Assembly: GCF_020164485.1 (NCBI RefSeq)
Contig: NZ_JAIQZA010000002.1
Location: 1-64,000 of the forward strand
Length of the DNA: 64,000 nucleotides
Reading direction: 5' to 3'
DNA from: Salegentibacter tibetensis
GTDB lineage: Bacteria > Bacteroidota > Bacteroidia > Flavobacteriales > Flavobacteriaceae
The translations under genes and the position numbers were made by a program. Shown piece by piece: positions 42,498-52,551 of the stretch. Each line of letters opens with the position of its first letter. The first letter of the stretch is position 1. Under the pieces are notes generated by a model. It made no database searches, was not told the DNA's origin, and saw only the letters and a program-made list of their open reading frames with translations.

Positions 42498-44996
42498 ATG
42501 ATTAACAAATCTGCCTTTTTTACCGTTTTTTTTCTACTGATCTGTGTTATGGGAATAGCACAAACCAAAGTCGGCGGCGTGATAAAAGACGAAAACGGGC
42601 AGCTGCTTCCTTTTGTAAATGTGATTTTTAATAATTCTTCGGAAGGAACAACTTCCGGTGAAGACGGAAAGTTCTATTTGCAAAGTGAGAATACCTATAC
42701 CGAACTCAAGATTTCTTCTGTGGGTTATAAGACTGAAATAATCCCACTTCAGCAAAAAACAAACCTTGATCTGGAAATTGTTTTAAATGAAGAAACTTCT
42801 AATTTAGAAGAAGTTCGAATTCTAAGGGGAAAAACTTCAAAAAAGAACAACCCGGCGCTGGAGATTCTTAGAAAAATTTGGGAGAATAAACGCAGCAATG
42901 GCGTATCAGCTTTTAAACAATATGAATATAGAAAATACGAAAAATTGGAATTCGATCTGGATGGGATTGATAGTTCTGTGGTGAAAAACCCTGTTTTTAA
43001 TGGAATGGAATTTATTTTCGATTATACGGATACCAATAGGATTTCAGGAAAAACGTATTTACCGGTTTTTATCAATGAGTCGGTTTCTAAGTTTTATGGA
43101 GATAATATAGAAAATGAAAAGCGAGAAGACCTTTTAGGAAATAAGAACTCCGGTTTTGAACAAAATCAGAATTTAATCGCTGCGATAAAAGATGTTTACG
43201 ATGAGTATAACATTTATAACAACTACATCAAGGTTTTTGATAAGAGTTTTGTTAGTCCGCTTTCCACTACCGGGATCAATAACTACAATTATGTTTTAAG
43301 CGATAGCGCTTATGTAGATCAAAAATGGTGTTACAATATTATCTATTATCCCCGCCGGGAAAACGAACTCACATTCCAGGGGGATTTTTGGGTAAACGAC
43401 ACCACATGGGCGGTAAAGAAAATCAATCTTGAAGCCTCTCGTAACGCCAATATTAACTGGGTAAGAGAACTTTATATAGAACAGGAATTTGAGGTGCTTA
43501 ACGATTCGGTTTTCTTAATCTCCAAAGATTATTTTCAGGCCAATTTTTCTTTGGATAAAAAAGAAAGTACTAAAGGTGTTTACGCCAAACGCACCCGGAT
43601 TTTTGATGGGTATAAATTCAATTTACAAAAGAACGAAGGCTTTTACGATAGAAGACCTTATAATTTTAACGAAGAAATTTATAAACGCAATCAGGCTTTT
43701 TGGGAAGAAAACAGGTTGGAAAGATTAAATAGGGAAGAAGAAGGTATTTATGTAATGTTGGATAGTTTAACTAAGGTCCCGGCTTTTAAAAGGGTTTACG
43801 ATCTTGTCACTATTGCAGAGTCGGGGTATAATGAATTTAATGGCTGGGATTTTGGTCCGGTTTACTCGTTGTTCGATTATAATCAGGTGGAAGGTTTCAG
43901 GACTCGTCTGGGCGGAAGAACTTATTTTGGTCAACACGATCCCTGGAGAATTGAAGGCTATCTGGCCTACGGCTTTAAAGATGATAAATTTAAATACGGA
44001 ATTTCGGGAAAATGGCTTGTAGATGCGCGATCACGTTTAATAGTTTCTGCCGGAAAAAGGCGGGATATAGAGCAACTTGGCGCGAGTTTAACCTCTAATA
44101 CTATCGACGTTTTAGGGCGTAGTTTGGCCTCATCTGGCCTTGTAAGTGTGGGAGATAATAACAAATTAAGCAATATAGATTTAAGTACTTTTAATCTTGA
44201 AATTGAGCCCTGGTATAATTTTAATGTGCGTTTTGGCACTTCTTATCGCGAGATCAGTTCAGCTTCTCCTGCTTTTAGTTTAGATTATTATACCGATGAA
44301 ACCCAAAATGAAACGGCTTCAGAAATAAGGCAGACCGAAATATCTTCCACTTTCACCTATACTCCCGGGAGGGAAATTTCAGGTTTTGGTGTAGAAAGAA
44401 ATGTGGTGAATGAAGAGGAATTTCCTACTTTTTTCTTTAATTACAGCCTGGGTTTAAAGAATATTTTAAATAGCGATTTCGACTATAAGAGATTACAGTT
44501 TTTTTACGATCAACCTCTTAGAATAGGTGGTTTTGGTAGGGCAAATGCCAGTATGGAAGCAGGAAAAACTTTTGGCGCAGTTCCGCTGGGGCTTTTAAAT
44601 GTGGTGCCGGGAAATCAAACGTATTTTGCGATGTATAATTCTTTTCCGGTGCTTAATTTCTATGAATTTGTGACCGATACTTATGTTGCAGCGCATTTCA
44701 ACCATAATTTCAACGGCAGGTTATTTGCCAGGATTCCGCTTTTACGAGAATTAAATTTGCGTGAGCTGGTAGGAATTCGTGGAGTCTGGGGGGAGATTTC
44801 CGAAGAGAATAAAGCATTAAACGCTTCCGGAATACCTTTACGGGCTCCGAACCGGGAACCTTATTTTGAATACAGTTTTGGAGTAGGAAATATTCTTAAA
44901 TTTTTAAGTCTCGAAGCTCATTTTAGAGGGAATTATTCCGAAATTCCTGAATCCCGAAATTTTGCGATAACTGCTTCCTTCGGTTTTCACTTCTAA
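42498..44996 (+). CDS. DUF5686 outer-membrane protein with carboxypeptidase-like domain
   Basis: This 832-residue exported protein has a signal peptide (to about residue 21, GIAQ). A carboxypeptidase-regulatory-like beta-sandwich (about 22-105; VGGVIKDENGQLLPFVNV, LKISSVGYKTEII) comes next, as in SusC plug extensions. The DUF5686 region then runs to the end, with alternating strands and a C-terminal aromatic ending ITASFGFHF that suggests an outer-membrane beta-barrel. The family is widespread in Bacteroidetes and of unknown function. It is probably transcribed with or after pdhB, 65 bases upstream. Confidence 0.9.
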   Translation: MINKSAFFTVFFLLICVMGIAQTKVGGVIKDENGQLLPFVNVIFNNSSEGTTSGEDGKFYLQSENTYTELKISSVGYKTEIIPLQQKTNLDLEIVLNEETSNLEEVRILRGKTSKKNNPALEILRKIWENKRSNGVSAFKQYEYRKYEKLEFDLDGIDSSVVKNPVFNGMEFIFDYTDTNRISGKTYLPVFINESVSKFYGDNIENEKREDLLGNKNSGFEQNQNLIAAIKDVYDEYNIYNNYIKVFDKSFVSPLSTTGINNYNYVLSDSAYVDQKWCYNIIYYPRRENELTFQGDFWVNDTTWAVKKINLEASRNANINWVRELYIEQEFEVLNDSVFLISKDYFQANFSLDKKESTKGVYAKRTRIFDGYKFNLQKNEGFYDRRPYNFNEEIYKRNQAFWEENRLERLNREEEGIYVMLDSLTKVPAFKRVYDLVTIAESGYNEFNGWDFGPVYSLFDYNQVEGFRTRLGGRTYFGQHDPWRIEGYLAYGFKDDKFKYGISGKWLVDARSRLIVSAGKRRDIEQLGASLTSNTIDVLGRSLASSGLVSVGDNNKLSNIDLSTFNLEIEPWYNFNVRFGTSYREISSASPAFSLDYYTDETQNETASEIRQTEISSTFTYTPGREISGFGVERNVVNEEEFPTFFFNYSLGLKNILNSDFDYKRLQFFYDQPLRIGGFGRANASMEAGKTFGAVPLGLLNVVPGNQTYFAMYNSFPVLNFYEFVTDTYVAAHFNHNFNGRLFARIPLLRELNLRELVGIRGVWGEISEENKALNASGIPLRAPNREPYFEYSFGVGNILKFLSLEAHFRGNYSEIPESRNFAITASFGFHF

Positions 44997-45022
44997 GCAC
45001 TGATTTTAATATTGATTTTCAC

Positions 45023-45030
45023 TATATTTG
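45023..45030 (+). promoter_or_regulatory. -7 promoter element of the pyrophosphatase gene
   Basis: TATATTTG matches TAnnTTTG. It lies 30 bases before the ATG at 45061, and the predicted transcription start excludes the upstream in-frame TTG as start codon. Confidence 0.5.
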
Positions 45031-45060
45031 CTGCCCTTAAATGAGAAAAAAGAAAGAAAA

Positions 45061-45579
45061 ATGTCAGAAAGTTTTGATGTATTAATAGAGATCCCAAAAG
45101 GGAGTAGAAATAAATATGAATACGATTTTGAATTAAAGAAAGTCCGTTACGACAGGATGATCTTTTCTTCGATGATGTATCCAGCCGATTACGGATTTAT
45201 CCCGAATACCCTTGCACTAGACAGCGATCCGCTGGATGTTTTGGTTTTGGTAAGTGAACCAACTTTCCCGGGTGTTGTAATGGAAGTGAAGCCTATTGGC
45301 GTTTTCCACATGGCCGATGAGAAAGGACCTGATGAGAAAATTATTTGTGTGCCGGTATCAGATCCTATTTGGAATAGGTTGAATGATTTAAATGAATTAA
45401 ACGGTCATATGGTTAAAGAGATTGAACATTTCTTTAAAGTTTATAAAGATCTTGAAAAGAAAAAAGTAGATGTTGGTGGATGGGGAGATGCTAAAGAAGC
45501 CAGAGCGATTATTCAGGATTGTATAGATCGCTATGAGAATTATGACGGAGATAAGGAGCGATTCGGGATTCTCCCATAA
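45061..45579 (+). CDS. ppa: Inorganic pyrophosphatase (soluble, family I)
   Basis: This cytoplasmic family I pyrophosphatase hydrolyses PPi to phosphate. It shows IEIPKGSRNKYEYD, the YPADYGFIPNT block and the catalytic signature DSDPLDVLVL with its metal-binding aspartates. VPVSDPIWNRLND and the C-terminal lysines are also conserved. The ATG is chosen over an earlier in-frame TTG, which lies within the -7 promoter element. The 172-residue size is normal. The membrane-bound PPase gene follows, separated by a terminator. Confidence 0.96.
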   Translation: MSESFDVLIEIPKGSRNKYEYDFELKKVRYDRMIFSSMMYPADYGFIPNTLALDSDPLDVLVLVSEPTFPGVVMEVKPIGVFHMADEKGPDEKIICVPVSDPIWNRLNDLNELNGHMVKEIEHFFKVYKDLEKKKVDVGGWGDAKEARAIIQDCIDRYENYDGDKERFGILP

Positions 45580-45605
45580 TATATGTTACATATTATTGAT
45601 AAATT

Positions 45606-45639
45606 AAAAGCAATAACCTTAAAAAGTTATTGCTTTTTT
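45606..45639 (+). terminator. Rho-independent terminator after ppa
   Basis: Perfect 12-base arms AAAAGCAATAAC/GTTATTGCTTTT enclose an eight-base loop and end in a T-run, 26 bases after the stop. Confidence 0.85.
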
Positions 45640-45693
45640 AATTATCACCAATTTTACTACATTAGCCATATTAACTAAAACTTAACAATTAAT

Positions 45694-48129
45694 ATGGAAT
45701 CAATGATGATTTATATGCCTGCAATATTGGCTATTATAGGACTCATTTTTATGTGGGTTAAAAGATTCTGGGTGATGAAACAGGACGCCGGGGACGGAAA
45801 AATGAAAGATATTGCTTCTCACATCTACGAAGGGGCACTGGCCTTTTTAAATGCAGAATATAAATTACTTAGCTTTTTTGTGGTTGGTGCCAGTATTGCA
45901 CTTGCAGCCGTTGCTTACGTTGTACCAACTACCCATTATCTTATAATTGTCGCCTTTATCTTTGGGGCTTTTTTCTCTGCCCTGGCAGGAAATATGGGTA
46001 TGAAGATCGCTACCCAAACCAACGTGCGTACCACACAGGCAGCCAGAACCAGCTTGCCTCAGGCCTTAAAAGTTTCTTTTGGTGGTGGTACCGTGATGGG
46101 GCTGGGAGTTGCCGGTTTAGCCGTGCTTGGTCTAACCGCGTTTTTTATCTTTTTCTTTCATTATTTTATGGGCGGGGAATGGACCAATACAACCCAAATG
46201 ACCATAGTGTTAGAAACCCTTGCCGGATTTTCCCTGGGTGCAGAATCCATAGCTTTATTCGCCCGGGTTGGCGGTGGAATTTATACCAAAGCTGCAGATG
46301 TTGGCGCCGATTTAGTTGGAAAAGTTGAAGCAGGGATTCCTGAAGACGATCCACGTAACCCGGCAACTATAGCCGATAATGTAGGAGATAACGTAGGCGA
46401 TGTGGCCGGAATGGGAGCCGATCTCTTCGGAAGTTATGTCGCTACCGTGCTTGCGGCAATGGTTTTAGGAAATTATATTATTGAAGATATGGGTGGGAAT
46501 ATCGTTGATTCCGGTTTTGGCGGAATTGGCCCTATTTTACTCCCTATGGCCATTGCCGGTGCAGGAATTATCATTTCCATTATCGGAACGCTTTTAGTTA
46601 AAATAAGTAGCAATTCGGCTAAAGAGGCTGAAGTGCAAAAAGCTTTGAATATTGGAAACTGGACAGCTATTGTTTTGGTAGCCGTAGCCAGTTATTTTCT
46701 GGTTACCTGGATGCTTCCAAAGGAAACCCTAACAATGGGTTTTTTTGTAGGTGGCGCTGAAGGTTTCGAATTTATTGCCATAGATTCTATTAGGGTGTTT
46801 TACGCCTGTTTGGTAGGAATTGTTGTTGGTGGTGTAATTTCTGCCGTAACCGAATATTATACGGGACTCGGTAAAAAACCGGTACTTTCTATTGTTCAAA
46901 ATTCGAGTACAGGCGCGGGAACAAACATTATCGCCGGACTTGCTACCGGAATGATCTCTACTTTTCTTTCAGTTTTATTATTTGCATTTGCTATTTGGGC
47001 TTCTTATGCATTCGCCGGATTTTACGGCGTTGCACTGGCAGCTTCAGCAATGATGGCAACTACCGCTATGCAACTGGCAATTGATGCTTTTGGACCTATC
47101 GCCGATAATGCCGGCGGAATTGCCGAAATGAGCGAATTACCTGCAGAGGTTAGGGAACGAACAGATATACTTGATTCCGTAGGAAATACTACTGCGGCTA
47201 CCGGAAAAGGTTTTGCAATTGCATCTGCAGCCCTGACTTCACTTGCACTTTTCGCAGCTTATGTAACGTTTACGGGAATTGACGGGATTAATATTTTTAA
47301 AGCGCCGGTTTTAGCGATGTTGTTTATCGGCGGAATGGTGCCGGTGGTTTTTTCAGCCCTGGCGATGAAATCTGTTGGTAAAGCAGCGATGAAAATGGTT
47401 GAGGAAGTAAGAAGACAGTTTAAAAATATTCCCGGGATTATGGAAGGAACCGCAAAACCGGAATACGATAAATGTGTGGCGATTTCTACAGAGGCGGCCT
47501 TAAAAGAAATGTTACTGCCCGGGGTTTTAACCATTGGTTTTCCTATTGCAATAGCACTAATCCCAATGCTTTTTGGTTATGAGAATGTATTGATTGCTGA
47601 AATGCTTGGTGGTTATATGGCCGGGGTTACGGTAAGTGGAGTGCTGTGGGCAATTTTTCAGAATAATGCCGGCGGCGCCTGGGACAACGCAAAAAAATCT
47701 TTTGAAGCCGGGGTAATGATTAACGGAGTTATGACTTATAAAGGTTCTGAAGCGCATAAAGCAGCGGTTACCGGCGATACAGTAGGTGATCCTTTTAAAG
47801 ATACTTCTGGACCATCAATGAATATATTGATCAAATTAACCTGTTTAATTGGGTTGGTGATCGCGCCAATTTTAGGCGGCCACACCGAAACAGATATTCC
47901 CAACGAAGGAGTTTCTATTGAAGTGGAACAAAATATAAATGCTGTAGATGTGGCTGGAGATGTTTCAGAAGAAATTCAGGTGAATATGGTTTCTGAAGGA
48001 AATAAAACCATCGCAAAAGTGAGGATAACCTCCACTAAAAATGGAGAAACCAAAGTTCAGCAGAAAACTTTTACCGGTACAAAAGCCGAAGTAGAAAAAC
48101 AAGTGAAGGATTTAAAAGATAAAGCCTGA
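45694..48129 (+). CDS. hppA: Membrane-bound ion-pumping pyrophosphatase
   Basis: This multi-spanning inner-membrane pump couples PPi hydrolysis to H+ or Na+ export. PPi- and metal-binding motifs [48 protein letters not shown] and GGAWDNAKK are all present. [10 protein letters not shown] (from residue 497) has Ala where K+-independent enzymes have Lys, so it should need K+. The pumped ion cannot be decided by eye. The C-terminus carries an extra hydrophilic tail of about 80 residues ([20 protein letters not shown] to [10 protein letters not shown]) beyond the membrane core. Confidence 0.95.
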   Translation: MESMMIYMPAILAIIGLIFMWVKRFWVMKQDAGDGKMKDIASHIYEGALAFLNAEYKLLSFFVVGASIALAAVAYVVPTTHYLIIVAFIFGAFFSALAGNMGMKIATQTNVRTTQAARTSLPQALKVSFGGGTVMGLGVAGLAVLGLTAFFIFFFHYFMGGEWTNTTQMTIVLETLAGFSLGAESIALFARVGGGIYTKAADVGADLVGKVEAGIPEDDPRNPATIADNVGDNVGDVAGMGADLFGSYVATVLAAMVLGNYIIEDMGGNIVDSGFGGIGPILLPMAIAGAGIIISIIGTLLVKISSNSAKEAEVQKALNIGNWTAIVLVAVASYFLVTWMLPKETLTMGFFVGGAEGFEFIAIDSIRVFYACLVGIVVGGVISAVTEYYTGLGKKPVLSIVQNSSTGAGTNIIAGLATGMISTFLSVLLFAFAIWASYAFAGFYGVALAASAMMATTAMQLAIDAFGPIADNAGGIAEMSELPAEVRERTDILDSVGNTTAATGKGFAIASAALTSLALFAAYVTFTGIDGINIFKAPVLAMLFIGGMVPVVFSALAMKSVGKAAMKMVEEVRRQFKNIPGIMEGTAKPEYDKCVAISTEAALKEMLLPGVLTIGFPIAIALIPMLFGYENVLIAEMLGGYMAGVTVSGVLWAIFQNNAGGAWDNAKKSFEAGVMINGVMTYKGSEAHKAAVTGDTVGDPFKDTSGPSMNILIKLTCLIGLVIAPILGGHTETDIPNEGVSIEVEQNINAVDVAGDVSEEIQVNMVSEGNKTIAKVRITSTKNGETKVQQKTFTGTKAEVEKQVKDLKDKA

Positions 48130-48151
48130 TACTTCAGTTTAAAAAAATAAA

Positions 48152-48288
48152 AAGAGGCTGTTTGAGAATCCTACTAAATCGTCATCCTGAATTTATTTCA
48201 GGATCTAACATGATTATAATTTATTTCATGTTAGAAGCTGAAAACAAGTTCAGCTTGACGAAAAACAAGATTTTTCAAACAGCCTCTT
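48152..48288. repeat. Cloverleaf-forming repeat and terminator between hppA and the ferritin-like gene
   Basis: An outer 14-base stem AAGAGGCTGTTTGA/TCAAACAGCCTCTT encloses an inner stem CGTCA/TGACG. That inner stem closes three arms: TCCTGAA/TTCAGGA, CTAACATG/CATGTTAG and AGCTGAA/TTCAGCT. The last part (48227-48260) is copy 3 of the dispersed repeat found at 14616 and 28208, with one extra A. Read leftwards the outer stem is followed by CTTTTTATTTTTTT, so it can terminate the minus-strand gene. Confidence 0.8.
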
Positions 48289-48306
48289 ATAAATTTAAAA
48301 ATAGAC

Positions 48307-48789
48307 CTATTTAGCCTTTTTATTTATTCTTTTTTCAGCGAGTTTATTCAGACCTTCATCTGCTTTATATTCTTCATCCAGGGTTTTCTGCAATTTGGTT
48401 GCTATAGCCTTATGACCTAATTCTTTGGCATATCGTACTAAAGTTCCATAGCCTGAAATTTCATAATGCTCCACACGTTGAGCATCTGCAATAATTCCTG
48501 CATCCCTTACTTCTTCTTCAGCATCTTCCTTTAAAAAGGCTTCGGCTTCTTCAATAAGGCCTTTCATGGCTTTGCATTCTTCGCCGGTAGGTTTAAAACC
48601 GAGTTCTTTACTAATTTCTTCCAAACGCTTTTTTTGCTCTTTGGTTTCTTCTAAATGGTCTTCAAATGATTTCTTTAATTTGCTATCGTTCGCCGCTTTA
48701 GCCATTTTAGGTAAAGCTTTTACAAGTTGGCTTTCGGCGCTGTAAAGATCTTTTAACTGGTGCTCGAATAGGTCTTCTAATTTTTTCAT
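48307..48789 (-). CDS. YciE/YciF-like ferritin-fold protein (DUF892)
   Basis: This 160-residue four-helix-bundle protein is of the DUF892 family. The start MKKLEDLFEHQLKDLYSAE is characteristic, with the following Glu and His residues (DHLEETKEQ, AQRVEHYEISGYGT) placed as in ferritin-like di-iron sites. YciE/YciF proteins are stress-induced and structurally ferritin-like; catalytic activity is not established. The ATG is preferred over an upstream in-frame TTG two codons earlier. It is divergent from the DUF7218/Ku genes and may share stress control with them. Confidence 0.9.
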   Translation of the reverse strand: MKKLEDLFEHQLKDLYSAESQLVKALPKMAKAANDSKLKKSFEDHLEETKEQKKRLEEISKELGFKPTGEECKAMKGLIEEAEAFLKEDAEEEVRDAGIIADAQRVEHYEISGYGTLVRYAKELGHKAIATKLQKTLDEEYKADEGLNKLAEKRINKKAK

Positions 48790-48998
48790 GATCAAATATT
48801 TATATGGTTAAAAATGTGTGATAAATTTATTAGCTAAGTGATTCAAAACAAGTTAAATGAGTGATAAAGCTTTGTTGTTTATTCCTTAAAATTTTTAAGC
48901 TGAAGTCTATTTTAATTTTAACATAGCTACAACTAAGCTTCCGCGGTAATTACTTTAATTTTAAGTGGAAACTTTGTAATTAATAAAAATTGAATGTT

Positions 48999-49247
48999 AT
49001 GGCTAAAGATCACGGACCATCTATAAAGAATGATGAACAGTATGAAAAGCTTAGGGAGGAAGGGATGAGTAAGTCTAAAGCCGCGAGAATTGCAAACGAC
49101 CCCAACTCGGGTGAAAAAGGTGGAAAAGCCGATGAGTATGAAGAACGCAGCAAGGAAGAACTCTATGAGAAAGCCCAGGAGATAGGGATTGAAGGGCGTA
49201 GCGGTATGAGTAAGGATGAGTTAATTAAGGCTCTTAGAAACCATTAA
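48999..49247 (+). CDS. DUF7218-like / Rho N-terminal-like small protein
   Basis: This 82-residue basic-acidic protein has two parts. The N-terminal half (DHGPSIKNDEQYEKLREEGM, SKSKAARIAND) matches the small family often called DUF7218. The C-terminal half (SKEELYEKAQEIGIEGRSGM, KDELIKALRNH) is a helix-extended-helix module like the Rho N-terminal or SAP fold, which binds nucleic acid. The gene ends one base before the Ku start, and an association with Ku/LigD genes fits a DNA-repair accessory role, though this is inferred. The ATG three codons inside the longer TTG frame is chosen. Confidence 0.82.
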   Translation: MAKDHGPSIKNDEQYEKLREEGMSKSKAARIANDPNSGEKGGKADEYEERSKEELYEKAQEIGIEGRSGMSKDELIKALRNH

Positions 49248-49248
49248 A

Positions 49249-50025
49249 ATGAGATCTATCTGGAATGGCTCTATAAGCTTCGGACTGGTTTCTATACCGG
49301 TAAAATTATATTCTGCATCTGAAGACAGGAAACTCGATCTTGATATGCTGGATAAGCACGATAACGCAAGAATTAGATATAAACGCGTAAATGAAAATAC
49401 CGGAAAAGAGGTGGAATGGAAAGACATCGTGAAAGGCTATAAAAAAGATGAAGATTACATTGTACTGGAAAAGGAGGATTTTGAAAATGCCAACCTTAAA
49501 AAGAGCAAAACCATAGATATTGAAGAGTTTGTTGCCGAAGATGATGTGGCTGAGGTTCTCTACAAAAAACCTTACTTCCTGGAACCGCAAAAGGAAGGCG
49601 GAAAATCTTATAATTTACTTCGTGATGCTTTGAAGAAAACCGGGAAACTGGGCGTAGCTACCTTTGTGATGCGGCAAAAGGAACACCTAAGTCTGGTTGG
49701 AGTTTACGATAAAGCCTTGGTGCTGCACGTAATTAGGTTTGCCGATGAGATTAGAGAAGTCAAAGACCTCAAACTTCCAACAACCAAAGTTGCTAAAAAG
49801 GAGGTTGATATGGCGATTTCACTAATTGAGCAGTACACGACAGAGTTTGACCCAGATAAATTCAAGGATGTTTATAACGACCAGTTAATAAAGATCATTG
49901 AGTCTAAAAGTACCGGCAAAAAACTAAAACCGCAGAAATATAAAGAAGAACCTACCCAGGCCAAAGATCTTATGGCAAAATTAAAGGCGAGTCTCGATAA
50001 AAAGAAAAAGTCTAAAGCATCCTAA
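49249..50025 (+). CDS. ku: Non-homologous end joining protein Ku
   Basis: Bacterial Ku binds DNA double-strand ends as a homodimeric ring and recruits LigD. The start SIWNGSISFGLVSIPVKLYSA is the family signature, with YKRVNENTGKEVEW and VLEKEDFE in the core and IEQYTTEFDPDKFKDVYN near the end. The C-terminal tail is lysine-rich (LDKKKKSKAS). The 258 residues are typical. ligD starts four bases after its stop, making a compact NHEJ operon with the small protein upstream. Confidence 0.96.
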   Translation: MRSIWNGSISFGLVSIPVKLYSASEDRKLDLDMLDKHDNARIRYKRVNENTGKEVEWKDIVKGYKKDEDYIVLEKEDFENANLKKSKTIDIEEFVAEDDVAEVLYKKPYFLEPQKEGGKSYNLLRDALKKTGKLGVATFVMRQKEHLSLVGVYDKALVLHVIRFADEIREVKDLKLPTTKVAKKEVDMAISLIEQYTTEFDPDKFKDVYNDQLIKIIESKSTGKKLKPQKYKEEPTQAKDLMAKLKASLDKKKKSKAS

Positions 50026-50028
50026 GCG

Positions 50029-52488
50029 ATGAGTTTAGAAGATTATAAAAAAAAGCGAAACTTTAATAACACCCCCGAACCAGGTGCCGATTTTTCTACC
50101 GAAAACCGGGGTAGGTTTGTCATTCAGCGTCACCAGGCCACGCGATTGCATTATGATTTACGCCTGGAAATGGAAGGCGTGTTAAAGAGCTGGGCCGTTC
50201 CCAAAGGTCCGTCGATGAATCCAAAAGACAAGCGCCTTGCTATTGAAACCGAAGACCATCCCGTTAAATATTTACATTTTGAAGGTACAATCCCCAAAGG
50301 GAATTACGGCGCCGGGGAAATGCAAATCTGGGATAAAGGAACTTTTAAAGCTGCTGCGAAGACCAAAGATAATCTTGCGGAACAATGGGAAGATGGAAAC
50401 CTGAAAATCATAATTACCGGAAGCAAAATTAAAGGGGAGTTCGCTTTGGTAAAAACCAATCGGGGAGATAAAAATAATCAATGGTTACTTATAAAAAAGA
50501 AGGACGATTTTTCTACCGATTTAGATTATGACGCCGAGGTTTTTTCTGAAAAACCTTCTAAAAATGAAGAAGGTGAAAAACCTGAAGGAAAGGTCAGGAA
50601 AATAAAGCTTTCAGAATTTATAAAACCGATGCTGGCAACCTCCGGCAAGAAAATCTTTAACGATCCCGATTGGATTTACGAATTAAAATGGGATGGTTAT
50701 CGCGCTTTGGCTAATATTGAAGATGGTAAAGTTGATCTCTATTCCCGAAACGGAATTTCCTTTAATTCCAAGTTTTCAAAGCTGGTTAAAGACTTAGAAC
50801 AGATAGATAATGACGTAATTTTAGATGGCGAAATCGTGGTTTTAAATAAAGAAGGAATTCCTCAATTTCAGGCTTTGCAAAATTATGATGAGAATACGCC
50901 GGGCGCACTGCGTTACTATGTTTTTGATATGCTTTTTCTAAATGGCCACTCTATGCTGGATTTGCCACTTTTAGAACGCAAAAGTTTGATTCCGGAAGTT
51001 CTGGAAGATTTAGAACTGGTGCAATACTGCGATCATATTGAAGGAATGGGAACGGCGTTCTATAATAAAGCAATAGACCTGGGACTGGAGGGCGTAATCG
51101 CAAAAAAGGCCGATGGCACTTATTCTCCCGGCTATCGAACTGATAAATGGTTGAAAATTAAAGACGAAAACAGTCGGGAAGTACTTGTTTGCGGATATAC
51201 CACTTCGGAAGGAGCGCTTTTTGGTTCTTTAATTATGGGTGCTTATGAAGGGGAAGACCTAAAATATATAGGAAATTGTGGTACCGGTTTTTCTAATGAA
51301 GAACAAAAAGAATTACTAAAAAAGTTTAAAAGAAGGGAACGAAAAACATCTCCCTTTCCAGAAAAAATAAATTTAAAAGGTAGGGAACCGGTTTGGATGC
51401 GTCCCGATTTAATTGCTGAAGTGAAATATTCAGAAATCACGAAAGCCGGCAAACTGCGACATCCTGTTTATAAAGCTTTACGGGAAGATAAAGAACCCGT
51501 AGAAATTTCAACCGAGGAAATTTCTGAAAATAAAGCTACCAAAGAAAAGAATACTAAAAAAGCATCTTCAAAAAAGAAGTCGGGGGAAAGCCTGGAAATA
51601 GATGGCATTGAAGTTCCGTTCACCAACCTGGACAAAATGTACTGGCCGGATTCCGGTTTTAGAAAATATGATTTAATAGATTATTATATACAGGTTTCAG
51701 AAGTGATGTTGCCTTATTTAAAAGACCGTCCGCAGAATTTGCACCGGCATCCCAATGACATCAACAAACAAGGATTTTATCAAAAAGACAACGAAGGAAA
51801 TTTACCCGATTGGGTGGCGACCACCGAAATTTATTCGGAATCTTCAGAAAAAGATATCGAATATATGCTTTGCCAGAATGAAGCTACGCTTTTATATATG
51901 GCGAATCTGGGTTGTATAGAGATCAATCCCTGGAATTCCAGGGTTGAAAACCTTGATTTTCCTGATTATACGGTGATAGATTTAGATCCTTCAGATAAAA
52001 ACACTTTTGAAGAGGTTATTGAAGTTGCACAAGCTGCCAAAGAAGTCTTGGATTTAGCGAAAATTAAAGGCTATTGCAAAACTTCGGGTTCCAGCGGACT
52101 TCATATTTATATTCCGCTAGGCGCAAATTACTCTTATAATGAGGCTCGTGATTTCACCAAATTGCTGTGTTATTACATCGCTGATAAAGTTCCAAAAATA
52201 ACCAGTATGGACAGGGCAAAGAAAAAAAGAACGGATAAAATTTACCTGGATTATCTGCAAAACCGAAGGGGACAAACTTTGGCTTCCGCTTACTGTGCAA
52301 GGCCCAAACCCGGGGCGCCTGTTTCAGCTCCATTGGAATGGAAGGAAGTTAAAAAGGGACTAAAAATTTTGGATTTTACGATAAAGAATATGCCGCAAAG
52401 AATTCAGAAAAAGGGCGATTTGTTTACAAAAGTACTGGATGATGGGATTGATATGGAAAAAGCAATGCAAAACCTTGAATCTTCCTAA
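50029..52488 (+). CDS. ligD: DNA ligase D, PE-ligase-polymerase order
   Basis: This multifunctional end-joining enzyme has three domains. The 3'-phosphoesterase domain spans about 20-155 (FVIQRHQATRLHYDLRLEME, KGNYGAGEMQIW). The ATP-dependent ligase domain spans about 200-490, with adenylated Lys220 in ELKWDGYRAL and the GEIVV motif. A Lys-rich linker leads to the primase-polymerase domain (about 520-815), with catalytic aspartates in VIDLDPSD. All three catalytic centres look intact. At 819 residues it is full length. It is translated right behind Ku. Confidence 0.96.
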   Translation: MSLEDYKKKRNFNNTPEPGADFSTENRGRFVIQRHQATRLHYDLRLEMEGVLKSWAVPKGPSMNPKDKRLAIETEDHPVKYLHFEGTIPKGNYGAGEMQIWDKGTFKAAAKTKDNLAEQWEDGNLKIIITGSKIKGEFALVKTNRGDKNNQWLLIKKKDDFSTDLDYDAEVFSEKPSKNEEGEKPEGKVRKIKLSEFIKPMLATSGKKIFNDPDWIYELKWDGYRALANIEDGKVDLYSRNGISFNSKFSKLVKDLEQIDNDVILDGEIVVLNKEGIPQFQALQNYDENTPGALRYYVFDMLFLNGHSMLDLPLLERKSLIPEVLEDLELVQYCDHIEGMGTAFYNKAIDLGLEGVIAKKADGTYSPGYRTDKWLKIKDENSREVLVCGYTTSEGALFGSLIMGAYEGEDLKYIGNCGTGFSNEEQKELLKKFKRRERKTSPFPEKINLKGREPVWMRPDLIAEVKYSEITKAGKLRHPVYKALREDKEPVEISTEEISENKATKEKNTKKASSKKKSGESLEIDGIEVPFTNLDKMYWPDSGFRKYDLIDYYIQVSEVMLPYLKDRPQNLHRHPNDINKQGFYQKDNEGNLPDWVATTEIYSESSEKDIEYMLCQNEATLLYMANLGCIEINPWNSRVENLDFPDYTVIDLDPSDKNTFEEVIEVAQAAKEVLDLAKIKGYCKTSGSSGLHIYIPLGANYSYNEARDFTKLLCYYIADKVPKITSMDRAKKKRTDKIYLDYLQNRRGQTLASAYCARPKPGAPVSAPLEWKEVKKGLKILDFTIKNMPQRIQKKGDLFTKVLDDGIDMEKAMQNLESS

Positions 52489-52551
52489 AGTTTATTTAAA
52501 AGCAGGGCGGGGCTTACGTAGAATTTTTAACTTGACACAAAGTGGAAATCA

